From Anaerolineaceae bacterium (GTDB taxonomy: Bacteria; Chloroflexota; Anaerolineae; Anaerolineales; Villigracilaceae): a stretch of 41,610 nt of DNA. The translations under genes were made by a program, and so were the position numbers. Where the stretch lies: positions 1-41,610 of the forward strand of contig VFJR01000012.1 in assembly GCA_009885945.1 (NCBI GenBank), read 5' to 3'. Shown here in pieces: positions 18,497 through 26,639 of the stretch (within the stretch, counting starts at the first letter, position 1; every line of letters begins with the position of its first letter). The notes under the pieces were generated by a model, which worked only from the letters and a program-made list of their open reading frames with translations, did no database searches and was not told where the DNA came from.

Positions 18497-18592
18497 AAAA
18501 CCTGACAGTCTTAGACACAACTCGGTTATACTAAAAGCAAGAAAAAACCGAGCGTCTTGTAAATGAATTTTTACAAGGACTAATCAGGTTTT
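18497..18592 (+). promoter_or_regulatory. Candidate structured 5' leader RNA before the methyltetrahydrofolate methyltransferase gene
   Basis: The 122-base gap can fold into a three-way junction. The closing stem is 18497-18505 with 18584-18592, extended by 18507-18512 with 18576-18581 (one G.U). An internal stem pairs 18521-18527 with 18546-18552. A hairpin pairs 18556-18563 with 18570-18577; its last two pairs compete with the closing stem extension. The closing stem ends in UUUU and A/U-rich sequence, so it could also terminate transcription. No known riboswitch consensus (cobalamin, SAM, SAH, THF) was recognised by eye. Confidence 0.4.
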
Positions 18593-18615
18593 ATTTATTC
18601 TTTGGAGAGAAATAT

Positions 18616-19491
18616 ATGCATACAATACTAAAATCGAACAGCAAAGAAGTTATTATCGGTATCGATAGACCATTTGTGATCATTGGCGAAAAGATCAACC
18701 CCACAGGCATGAAAAAGCTGGGGCAGGCTCTGGTAGATGGCAACATGGATTACGTTAAAGAATTAGCAAAACGTCAGGTGGATTGGGGCGCAGATGTTTT
18801 GGATGTAAATGTCGGCCACACTGAAATCGATGAAGTAGAAATGATGCCCATAGTAGTAGAAGCTGTCAAATCTGCTATTGATGTACCACTGTGTATCGAT
18901 TCGAACGATCCAAAAATCCTGGAAGCGGGATTAAATGTTGCCATAGGCAAGCCATTGGTAAATTCTGTCAATGGGGAAGAAAAACAATTAAACACGGTCT
19001 TACCGATTGTCAAAGCGAGAGGCGCGGCTGTAATCGGTTTAACCATTGATAACGATGGCATTCCAGCCACAGCAGAAGGACGTCTTGCCGCCGCTGGCAA
19101 GATCATTGACCGCGCTACAAAGATGGGCATCCCAATTGAAGATATCATCATTGACCCGCTGGTAATGACCGTTGGGCATAATAGTCAGGCTGGGTTAGTA
19201 ACCATTAAAGCCATTGAGTTAATTCGAAAAGAATACGGTGTCAATATGAGTCTGGGCGCAAGCAATGTTTCATTTGGGTTGCCCGATCGCCATTCTGTGA
19301 ACAGCGCCTTTTTGACACTTGCGGCAAACGCGGGTGTCACTTGTTCTATTACTGACCCTATCAAACTCGGAAGTTCGCTTCGGGCAACAGATTTGCTTTT
19401 AGGGAAGGACATGAATTCGATTCGCTATCTAAAGTATTTCCGCGCAACAGGAAAATTACGAGAAGCGGAAGCTGCAGCCAAAAAGGCTTAA
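18616..19491 (+). CDS. Methyltetrahydrofolate:corrinoid methyltransferase (MtgA/AcsE-type, pterin-binding)
   Basis: 291 residues with the pterin-binding TIM barrel throughout: FVIIGEKINPTGMKKLGQAL at the N-terminus, WGADVLDVNVGHTEIDE, PLCIDSNDPKILEAGL, and GASNVSFGLPDRHSVNSAFL. The family passes the methyl group from methyl-Co(III)-corrinoid protein to tetrahydrofolate, or the reverse. In this cluster it would be the last step, feeding methyl-H4F into C1 metabolism. A GGAGAG site precedes ATG 18616. It is separated from the M20 gene by a 122-base gap with a possible folded leader, so it may have its own control. No RamA-type reductive activator is seen in the window. Confidence 0.93.
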   Translation: MHTILKSNSKEVIIGIDRPFVIIGEKINPTGMKKLGQALVDGNMDYVKELAKRQVDWGADVLDVNVGHTEIDEVEMMPIVVEAVKSAIDVPLCIDSNDPKILEAGLNVAIGKPLVNSVNGEEKQLNTVLPIVKARGAAVIGLTIDNDGIPATAEGRLAAAGKIIDRATKMGIPIEDIIIDPLVMTVGHNSQAGLVTIKAIELIRKEYGVNMSLGASNVSFGLPDRHSVNSAFLTLAANAGVTCSITDPIKLGSSLRATDLLLGKDMNSIRYLKYFRATGKLREAEAAAKKA

Positions 19492-19505
19492 ACGGGCAAT
19501 TAGGC

Positions 19506-19548
19506 AAGAAACAACAGGAGGCGGCAAAACCGTCTCCTGTTGTTTCTT
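19506..19548 (+). terminator. Terminator-like hairpin at the end of the methyltransferase cluster
   Basis: A 19-bp stem (19506-19524 with 19530-19548, one G.U) closes a 5-base loop CAAAA. The 3' arm ends TTTCTT followed by AATTA. It lies 14 bases after the last stop of the cluster. Confidence 0.75.
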
Positions 19549-19580
19549 AATTAGGATTTACGCAAAACACACTATTTTTT

Positions 19581-19618
19581 GACCTCCGATAGCAGACCGC
19601 GGTTTGCTATCGGAGGTC
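19581..19618. repeat. 38-base near-perfect palindrome
   Basis: The two 19-base halves pair completely except for one G.T position (19595/19605). The centre is ACCGCGGT. The palindrome is followed by GGGG rather than T, so a terminator is less likely than a REP-like element or a protein site upstream of the lipoprotein gene. Confidence 0.75.
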
Positions 19619-19675
19619 GGGGTAGTAAAAATTCCTGTCTTGCATAAGTTCTATTAATATTCAAGGATTTCTGTG

Positions 19676-20749
19676 ATGAAAAAATATCTATTAATTTTGA
19701 TAACCATGCTTCTATTTATTACAGCTTGCGAAGCACAAACCACAGCCCTTGTAAAAACACCCACGCTCGATGCTGAAATTTCAATTCCTACAAACACTCT
19801 TCTAGTTACATCTACCTTTACCGATACGCCTACCCCACAGGCAACGTCCGCTCCTTTACATCCCATGAGCATCACTGCTATGCAGGCAGGCAACTACCCC
19901 GGCAGCAAGATTACCATCGTAAAGGAATTGGAGAAAGGACAAAACTATCGCCGCTATTATGTTTATTATCTTTCAGAAGGTTATAAGATTTATGCGTTGC
20001 TCACTATCCCAAATAGCACACCCCCTGAAGGTGGATTCCCTGCGATTGTTTTCAATCATGGATATATCCCTCCTGATGTTTATCGCACAACCGAAAGATA
20101 TATAGCATATGTAGACGAAATTGCAAAATCAGGCTACATTGTATTTCGGATTGATTATCGGGGGCACGATCAATCTGAAGGTGAAGCCTCAGGCGCTTAC
20201 GGGAGCCCAGGTTATCAAATTGATGTACTGAATGCAATTGCATCAATTAAACAATTACCAGAAATGAACCCAGAAAAAATTGGCATGTGGGGTCATTCAA
20301 TGGGCGGGTATTTAACTCTGCGGACAATGGTCATTTCACAAGATATAAAAGTGGGCGCAATCTGGGCTGGCGTAGTCGCGTCATACCCGGATCTACTGTA
20401 TAACTGGCGGCGCACAGGCTCATTCACCCCTTCCCCTAGTTCACGCGGAGTTGGCTGGCGCACAAATTGGATTGAGACATTTGGTACACCTGAACAAAAT
20501 CCTGCTTTTTGGGATTCTATTTCAGCCACATCTTTTCTCGCCGATCTTTCTGGTCCCTTACAACTGCACCACGGCACCAAAGATGAAGATGTTCCTTTTC
20601 AATTTTCAATTCGGCTTGCTGAGCAAGTGCGCAGTGCAGGGAAAATTGCGGATCTTTATATCTACGAAGGTGATAATCATAATATCTCAGGAAATTTTTC
20701 AACTGCTATGAAACGGACAATTAAGTTTTTTGATCTATATCTAAAATAG
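19676..20749 (+). CDS. Lipoprotein alpha/beta hydrolase (S9-like esterase/peptidase), paralogue A
   Basis: ATG 19676 is preferred over the GTG three bases earlier because AAGGA lies 8 bases before it. The 357-residue product begins with a lipoprotein signal (lipobox FITAC, C18) and a Thr/Pro-rich linker to about residue 60, so it should be anchored outside the membrane. The hydrolase domain has S208 in GHSMGG, an Asp in HGTKDEDVP and a His in GDNHNISG. It is a close paralogue of the gene at 22756; the two bracket the pseudokinase-propeller gene on the same strand. The substrate is unknown; a dienelactone-hydrolase or S9-like activity on peptides or esters is expected. Confidence 0.9.
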   Translation: MKKYLLILITMLLFITACEAQTTALVKTPTLDAEISIPTNTLLVTSTFTDTPTPQATSAPLHPMSITAMQAGNYPGSKITIVKELEKGQNYRRYYVYYLSEGYKIYALLTIPNSTPPEGGFPAIVFNHGYIPPDVYRTTERYIAYVDEIAKSGYIVFRIDYRGHDQSEGEASGAYGSPGYQIDVLNAIASIKQLPEMNPEKIGMWGHSMGGYLTLRTMVISQDIKVGAIWAGVVASYPDLLYNWRRTGSFTPSPSSRGVGWRTNWIETFGTPEQNPAFWDSISATSFLADLSGPLQLHHGTKDEDVPFQFSIRLAEQVRSAGKIADLYIYEGDNHNISGNFSTAMKRTIKFFDLYLK

Positions 20750-20823
20750 AATCACTCAACAATCCACTAAGAGCAATCGCCCTCAACTTCGTAATTCAAA
20801 TTCTTTTGCATTAAAATAAAAGC

Positions 20824-22752
20824 ATGTCGATTATTGGCCAAACCCTACTCAATCAATACCGCATTGATAAAAACATAGCAGAAACTCACCTTGGAGAAGT
20901 TTTTCGCGCATGGGATCTTCGACGCAATAAACCAGTCAGCATCACAATACTCCAAAAAAAAATCAGCGAAGACAATGAAAAACTAAAAGAGTTTGAAGCC
21001 CAATCTAATGGCTTTAAAAAAGTAATGCACCCAAATATCATTCCCTTCCTTGGTGTTTTACAAACACCCACACTAGCTTTTATCCTGGAAGAGTGGGTGG
21101 ATGGTGCCTCTTTGCGTGACGTAATGAACACTGGGTTATTATCTATCAATGAAGCGCTTGTTTACATCAAAGCAATTTGCAGTGCGCTTGAGTATTTACA
21201 TAGAAACAACTATATTTATTCGTACCTTTCACCTGAAAATATTCATATAAACCGAGATGGGGAAATATTTCTAGGGTCACTTGCTGTTCTGCAGCTAAAT
21301 AATACACAAGGGGTTTTGCACGGCAATAAAAAACAAGCTCGCTATGAAGCGCCAGAACAATTCAACAAAAAAAATATTACGCCTGCTACCGATATATATT
21401 CGCTGGCGGCGATTATTTACGAAGCCGTCACAGGCTCGCTTCCTAAAAATAAAAATCCCAACACCCTCAACCCCACCATCTCCGATCATTTTTCGCGCAT
21501 GTTAATGTGGGCATTGCGCAAAGATGAAACCCGCCTTTCCAACACAACCGAATTGCTTTCAGCGCTTGCACTCGCCGCGCAAATTAATATTGATGAAATA
21601 CCGCTTCGCGCCACGCTGGAAACTGCTCCTGTTACAGCGGCAGTCGCCAAGGGTTGGCACTATCTGCCAACCCCACAACCGAACATTCTCACCTCTGACG
21701 CATTGCCGCTTGACGAACGTCTCGCCTCAGTGACATCCTCGCCGCCAAAACCAAAACGTTCCTACTGGCGCGTTAGCACTCTGGCAACTTTATTAATAGT
21801 CGGCGCTTACTTAGCCTCCCAAATCGAACCCGCACAAACTACACCTATCATCCCAAGTGCACAACCAACCAGAGAAATTCGTATACCGTTATTAAATACC
21901 AAGCCACTGCCAACACTGACGCCATTTCCTAAGCCAACAGATTCCCACGGCGGCAGAATTATCTTCACATGCACGCGCGGAGAATACAATCAATTATGCA
22001 CCATCAACGCGGATGGTACTGGCTACAAACGCATATCAGATCAACTGGCAAATGATTATTACCCTGCCTTTTCTCCGCAGGGCGGCGCATTTGTGTTTTC
22101 ATCCAACCGCAACGGCGCATTTGATATTTATCTCTTCTTAATCGCCAACAACGATTTATTTCAACTCACAGATCGTATCGGCAACGTCGTTTCACCAGAT
22201 TTTTCACCAGACGGAGAAAAAATCGTCTTTGCCAACCGCGCCTCCACAGGTCCAACCTCTATTTGGATTGTGGATCGTCTAGGACTTAATCCGCGTTTGA
22301 TTCATACAGGACCCAACGCCATTGTTGCTACGGCTTGGTCGCCCAACGGAGACAAAATAGCGTATGCTTTGCAACAGGATTCTCCCAATGAGTATCAAGT
22401 TTTTCTAATGGATGTGGACGGGCGCAATCATCAACGCGTGACCAACGGATTGCAAGGTGTCGGCGGTAGCATTGACTGGGCTCCTGATGGGAAGTCAATA
22501 CTCATTTACGCGGGCGCTTTTGGCGCTAAAGAAATATTCAATGTAAATGTTGAAACGGGAGATTTCACTCAACTTACTTTTGGCGGCAACAACGCCGCGG
22601 CATCTTACTCGCCTGACGGCAAATATATTGTCTTCAATTCATTACGCAACAACGAGCAGGCAGATCTATTTATCATGAACGCAGATGGACACAGCACAAG
22701 ACAATTGACCGATGATCCTGAGCCAGATTGGCAACCAGTATGGGAACCTTAA
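20824..22752 (+). CDS. Pseudokinase with TM helix and extracytoplasmic TolB-like (PD40) propeller
   Basis: 642 residues. Residues about 5-270 keep the Hanks-kinase fold: ...LGEVFRAWD, HPNIIPFLG, LEYLHRNN, YEAPEQF and TDIYSLAAIIYEAVTG. The catalytic residues are gone: T41 replaces the VAIK lysine, Y132-S133-Y134 replaces HRD, and S152-L153-A154 replaces DFG. A TM helix follows (about 313-332), then a Pro/Thr linker and a six-bladed propeller (about 370-640) with repeated SPDG(E/K) motifs. The cytoplasmic part is therefore probably a binding or allosteric domain that signals with the outside propeller (inference). The next lipoprotein hydrolase gene starts 3 bases after the stop. No Shine-Dalgarno sequence is seen; TAAAAT lies 7 bases before the ATG. 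Confidence 0.88.
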   Translation: MSIIGQTLLNQYRIDKNIAETHLGEVFRAWDLRRNKPVSITILQKKISEDNEKLKEFEAQSNGFKKVMHPNIIPFLGVLQTPTLAFILEEWVDGASLRDVMNTGLLSINEALVYIKAICSALEYLHRNNYIYSYLSPENIHINRDGEIFLGSLAVLQLNNTQGVLHGNKKQARYEAPEQFNKKNITPATDIYSLAAIIYEAVTGSLPKNKNPNTLNPTISDHFSRMLMWALRKDETRLSNTTELLSALALAAQINIDEIPLRATLETAPVTAAVAKGWHYLPTPQPNILTSDALPLDERLASVTSSPPKPKRSYWRVSTLATLLIVGAYLASQIEPAQTTPIIPSAQPTREIRIPLLNTKPLPTLTPFPKPTDSHGGRIIFTCTRGEYNQLCTINADGTGYKRISDQLANDYYPAFSPQGGAFVFSSNRNGAFDIYLFLIANNDLFQLTDRIGNVVSPDFSPDGEKIVFANRASTGPTSIWIVDRLGLNPRLIHTGPNAIVATAWSPNGDKIAYALQQDSPNEYQVFLMDVDGRNHQRVTNGLQGVGGSIDWAPDGKSILIYAGAFGAKEIFNVNVETGDFTQLTFGGNNAAASYSPDGKYIVFNSLRNNEQADLFIMNADGHSTRQLTDDPEPDWQPVWEP

Positions 22753-22755
22753 GTT

Positions 22756-23907
22756 ATGAATAAAAAAATTGTTTTAAGTATTTCCTTATTATTTATACTT
22801 GCCTGCGCAACAACAACTCCCCCGCAAGCAATACCTTCTGCAGATATGCCGATTGAAAAAACATTAACAATAACCAAAGCATCCACATCAACTCAACGAG
22901 TGTTGACAGCAAAAAGTGAGACACCATCCGCAGTGCGCTTTACCCGCACAGCAACTATAACGCCAAGCCCAATTCCGACAAGCACATCCACTAAGTCCTT
23001 TTTAACCAGCCCCCAGCCAATGGAAATCGAGGTCATGCGCTTGGGAGAGTATCTTGGCAGTGATATTTTTGTAGAAAGCGAACTCGGGCGCGGGTCAAAT
23101 TACAGCCAGTATTATGTATATTATCTTTCACAAGAATTGAAAATCTATGCACTGCTAACAGTGCCTGATGGCACACCGCCAACAGGAGGATTCCCCGCTA
23201 TTATTTTTAATCACGGCTATATTCCACCTGAACAATATCGCACTACGCAAAATTATGAAAGTTATGTTGATGCGTTAGCCAAGTCAGGATTTGTTGTCTT
23301 CCGCATTGATTATCGTGGTCACGATCAGTCTGAAGGAACAGCTCGTAGCGCTTATGGCTATCCTGACTACACGATAGATGTTTTGAATGCAATCAACACC
23401 ATTAAACGACATGCATCTGTGAATCCCGACAAGATCGGCATGTGGGGACATTCTATGGGTGGGTTTCTGACATTGCGGGCAATGGTTATTTCGAAGGATA
23501 TTAAAGTAGGCGTGATTTGGGCTGGGGTGGTTGCGCCCTATCCTGATTTGCTCAGCAAATGGACAAACTACGACACGATTCCGCATCAGCTAGATAATGG
23601 CTTGGATTGGAAAGAGCAATTCCTAGCGCAGTATGGAGCGCCAGGCTTAAATCCAAAATTATGGGCAAATTTCTCGGCTAATTCCTATCTGGCAGACCTT
23701 TCTGGCCCGCTTCAAATCCATCATGGCACGGGCGATGAGGTCGTGCCCTACGAGTTTTCGACCGTACTGGCAGATGAGGCTGAAAAAGCGGGGAAAACAG
23801 CAGACTTGCTGCTTTATGATGGGGATAACCATAACATTAGCAACTCATTTAATGCGGCGATGACAAGCACAATAGAATTCTTTATTGAGTATCTAAATAA
23901 GCCATAA
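22756..23907 (+). CDS. Lipoprotein alpha/beta hydrolase (S9-like esterase/peptidase), paralogue B
   Basis: 383 residues. Lipoprotein signal with lipobox FILAC (C17), then a Ser/Thr/Pro-rich linker to about residue 85. The hydrolase domain has S233 in GHSMGG, Asp in HGTGDEVVP and His in GDNHNIS. It matches paralogue A closely through the core (for example FNHGYIPP, FRIDYRGHDQSEG, IWAGVVA). It is translationally close to the pseudokinase gene (3-base gap), so they probably work together at the cell surface, for example in peptide or ester processing (inference). Confidence 0.9.
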   Translation: MNKKIVLSISLLFILACATTTPPQAIPSADMPIEKTLTITKASTSTQRVLTAKSETPSAVRFTRTATITPSPIPTSTSTKSFLTSPQPMEIEVMRLGEYLGSDIFVESELGRGSNYSQYYVYYLSQELKIYALLTVPDGTPPTGGFPAIIFNHGYIPPEQYRTTQNYESYVDALAKSGFVVFRIDYRGHDQSEGTARSAYGYPDYTIDVLNAINTIKRHASVNPDKIGMWGHSMGGFLTLRAMVISKDIKVGVIWAGVVAPYPDLLSKWTNYDTIPHQLDNGLDWKEQFLAQYGAPGLNPKLWANFSANSYLADLSGPLQIHHGTGDEVVPYEFSTVLADEAEKAGKTADLLLYDGDNHNISNSFNAAMTSTIEFFIEYLNKP

Positions 23908-23924
23908 AAGTGCGTGATTAGGGG

Positions 23925-23930
23925 TATAAT
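23925..23930 (+). promoter_or_regulatory. Putative -10 box upstream of gyrA
   Basis: A perfect TATAAT lies in the 115-base gap after paralogue B. No good -35 is seen. A transcript from here would run into the hairpin at 23964-23991 before reaching gyrA. Confidence 0.4.
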
Positions 23931-23963
23931 TAGCTTATTCAGATAGTATCTTTCATTTAAAGG

Positions 23964-23998
23964 CACGAAGCCATTTTTTACACGCTTCGTGTTTTTTT
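23964..23998 (+). terminator. Intrinsic terminator in the gyrA leader
   Basis: The stem CACGAAGC/GCTTCGTG (23964-23971 with 23984-23991) closes a 12-base loop and is followed directly by seven T residues. It can end transcription from the lipoprotein operon; relative to the putative -10 at 23925 it would also act as an attenuator. Confidence 0.75.
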
Positions 23999-24022
23999 AT
24001 GCAAATTGATCATTGAGGATTT

Positions 24023-26536
24023 ATGGCAGAAGAAAATAAAAATGTAGGGAATATTGAAAGTGTAGATATTGATAATCAGGTGCGCACTGCTTTCTTGGAT
24101 TATGCCATGAGTGTGATCGTGGCGCGCGCCCTGCCAGATGCCCGTGACGGGCTTAAACCAGTGCATAGGCGCATTTTGTACGCCATGCACGACATGGGTA
24201 TCCGCGCCAGCACTTCCTACAAAAAATCAGCCCGTATCGTCGGTGAAGTGCTGGGTAAATATCACCCGCACGGCGACTCGGCAGTATACGAATCTATGGC
24301 GCGTATGGCGCAGGATTTTTCATTACGCTACATGTTGGTAGATGGTCAGGGTAACTTTGGTTCCATTGACGGTGACGCACCAGCGGCGATGCGCTATACC
24401 GAAGCGCGTTTGCATAAACTTGCAGAAGAAATGCTCGGGGATATTGATAAAGATACCGTTGATTTTGGACCTAACTTTGACGATTCACTGGAAGAGCCTT
24501 TGGTTTTGCCTTCACGTGTACCAAACATGCTGCTCAACGGCGCATCGGGCATTGCAGTGGGTATGGCAACCAATATCCCGCCGCATAATTTACGCGACCT
24601 AACCAGCGCTATTATTTATTTAATTGATCATTACGATGCAATGGATGATATATCCCTTGAAGATTTAATGAAATTTATTCCCGCACCAGACTTCCCCACT
24701 GGCGGCATTATTGTGGGGCGGGAAGGAATTGAATCTGCTTATAGCACAGGGCGCGGGCGCTTGGTAGTACGAGGCATGGCGCATATCGAAGAAGGCAAGG
24801 GCGGCAAGAATCAAATTATTATCACTGAAATTCCTTATCAGGTTAATAAGACAACCTTGATCGAGCGCATTGCAGAATTAGTACGCACCGACAAAATTGA
24901 TCAAATTTCAGACTTGCGCGATGAATCAGATCAGCGCGGCATGAGTATTTTCATTGAGCTTAAACGCGGCGCGCAAGCAAAGAAAGTATTAAATCAACTT
25001 TATAAATATACATCACTGCAATCTACTTTTGCGGTGCAAATGCTGGCATTGGTAGACGGCGAACCACGTACTTTGCCGCTAAAACGCTCATTGCAAATTT
25101 TCGTAGAACACCGCCAAACAGTGATTGTGCGCCGCACAAACTTTGATTTGGCAAAGGCACGCGCACGTCAGCATATTTTGGATGGTTTGCTGATCGCCTT
25201 AAATAATATTGAAGCAGTTATCAAGACGATCCGCGAAGCCGATGATTCGGATGTAGCAAAGACCAATTTAATAAAGCGCTTCAAACTGAGCGAACTTCAG
25301 GCGCAAGCTATTTTGGATATGCAATTGCGCAGACTTGCCGCATTAGAGCAATGGAAAATTGAAGAAGAACACAAACAGATTACAAAACAAATTGCTCACT
25401 TAGAAGATTTGCTGGCGCACCCTAAAAAGATTCTGGCTTTGATTCAAGATGACATGCGGGATCTCGCTGAGAAATTTGGCGATGAGCGCCGCACACGCAT
25501 TGCAATTGATGCCAAGGAAGAATTAAGCGATGCAGATCTGGTACAAGACGAAGCTGTATTGATCAGCTTAACTGCGCGCGGGTATATTAAGCGTGTGGCG
25601 GCATCTGTGTTCCGTTCGCAAAGCCGCGGCGGGCGCGGTGTGATGGGGCACTCTACTAAGGATGAAGATGAAGTTGTGGCGCTGATCCCTGCACGCAGCT
25701 TAGACACCATGCTTTTCTTCTCAGATAAAGGCAAAGTGTACAGTGAGAGGGTTTATCAAATCCCAGATGCGGATCGGTCTGCAAAGGGAATTCCTCTGGT
25801 TAATATCCTTGCTTTGGAAGCCAACGAAAAAGTAACCGCGGCAATCCCTGTGGGGAATTTTTCAACTCATAATTATTGCATACTTTCAACAGTCCATGGA
25901 AAAGTAAAACGCGTCACGATGGAAGAATTCGCGTCAGTCCGCCCCTCAGGCTTGATTGCCATGTCGCTCGACGAAGGTGATCAATTAGGCTGGGCGCGCC
26001 TGACCAGCGGCAAAGACGAAGTTATCTTCATCACCGAGATGGGGCAAGCTCTTAGATTCAGCGAGGAGAAAGTTCGTTCGATGGGCAGGCAAGCCTCGGG
26101 TGTACAAGGGATTCGTTTGGCGAAAGACGATTTAGTAACCAGCATGGATATCGTTGAAAAAGAAGGCGCGTTGTTAGTAATCACATCTACAGGTATTGGC
26201 AAGCAAACACCATTAAAAGAATACACACCCAAAGGACGCGCTACTGGCGGTATTTCCACCATTGACCAAAAGGCTATTAAAGAAATTGGCAAGATCGTAG
26301 CGGCGCGCGTGGTACAAAATGACGATGACCTGACCATTATGACATCTAACGGCGTGACTTTACGCATGAAGGTAAAAGATGTAAGAGTAGCAGGGCGCTC
26401 CACCAGAGGTGTGCATTTGATCAAAGCTCAGGAAGGCGACAGCGTAGCTTCGATTGCTAGAACATCTGCCGAAGATTTAAAGAAAGCAGGTGCGCAAATT
26501 GTTGAAGAGGAAGATGCGCAGAAGAAGCTGATGTAA
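24023..26536 (+). CDS. gyrA: DNA gyrase subunit A
   Basis: 837 residues, normal for GyrA. The N-terminal winged helix/tower ([26 protein letters not shown]) is followed by the active-site tyrosine Y125 in AMRYTEARL and the quinolone-determining segment [15 protein letters not shown] with the drug-sensitive-type Ser and Glu. The C-terminal beta-pinwheel starts with a GyrA box-like QSRGGRG, which favours gyrase over topoisomerase IV. TGAGGA lies ahead of ATG 24023. Gyrase introduces negative supercoils with GyrB, which is not in this window. The gene stands alone between two terminators, with a candidate leader attenuator upstream. Confidence 0.97.
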   Translation: MAEENKNVGNIESVDIDNQVRTAFLDYAMSVIVARALPDARDGLKPVHRRILYAMHDMGIRASTSYKKSARIVGEVLGKYHPHGDSAVYESMARMAQDFSLRYMLVDGQGNFGSIDGDAPAAMRYTEARLHKLAEEMLGDIDKDTVDFGPNFDDSLEEPLVLPSRVPNMLLNGASGIAVGMATNIPPHNLRDLTSAIIYLIDHYDAMDDISLEDLMKFIPAPDFPTGGIIVGREGIESAYSTGRGRLVVRGMAHIEEGKGGKNQIIITEIPYQVNKTTLIERIAELVRTDKIDQISDLRDESDQRGMSIFIELKRGAQAKKVLNQLYKYTSLQSTFAVQMLALVDGEPRTLPLKRSLQIFVEHRQTVIVRRTNFDLAKARARQHILDGLLIALNNIEAVIKTIREADDSDVAKTNLIKRFKLSELQAQAILDMQLRRLAALEQWKIEEEHKQITKQIAHLEDLLAHPKKILALIQDDMRDLAEKFGDERRTRIAIDAKEELSDADLVQDEAVLISLTARGYIKRVAASVFRSQSRGGRGVMGHSTKDEDEVVALIPARSLDTMLFFSDKGKVYSERVYQIPDADRSAKGIPLVNILALEANEKVTAAIPVGNFSTHNYCILSTVHGKVKRVTMEEFASVRPSGLIAMSLDEGDQLGWARLTSGKDEVIFITEMGQALRFSEEKVRSMGRQASGVQGIRLAKDDLVTSMDIVEKEGALLVITSTGIGKQTPLKEYTPKGRATGGISTIDQKAIKEIGKIVAARVVQNDDDLTIMTSNGVTLRMKVKDVRVAGRSTRGVHLIKAQEGDSVASIARTSAEDLKKAGAQIVEEEDAQKKLM

Positions 26537-26538
26537 AT

Positions 26539-26560
26539 AACGTTTCAACGTTGAAACGTT
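26539..26560. repeat. 22-base perfect palindrome after gyrA
   Basis: The 11-base halves (first half AACGTTTCAAC) are exact inverted repeats with no spacer. It sits 3 bases after the gyrA stop, before the terminator, and shares the AACGTTT half-motif with the palindrome at 12392. Confidence 0.6.
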
Positions 26561-26578
26561 CGCAAGTTCGTTGAAATC

Positions 26579-26613
26579 AAAAGGTCTAGGATGCAAAACT
26601 CCTAGACCTTTTT
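26579..26613. terminator. Bidirectional intrinsic terminator between gyrA and acs
   Basis: A 13-bp stem (26579-26591 with 26600-26612) with an 8-base loop TGCAAAAC and a T-run on the + side; the A-run at the other end supplies a T-run for the convergent acs transcript. Confidence 0.9.
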
Positions 26614-26639
26614 CTATTACCTGCTTTCCACTTTCTTTT

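Noticed and set aside
18494-18615. Cobalamin, SAM or THF riboswitch
   Set aside because: The gap lacks the B12 box and the known SAM, SAH and THF consensus motifs, and is too short for a cobalamin riboswitch.
25981-26424. Antisense open frame of 147 codons within gyrA
   Set aside because: It lies wholly opposite gyrA, has no ribosome binding site, and its composition mirrors the gyrA codons; a shadow frame.
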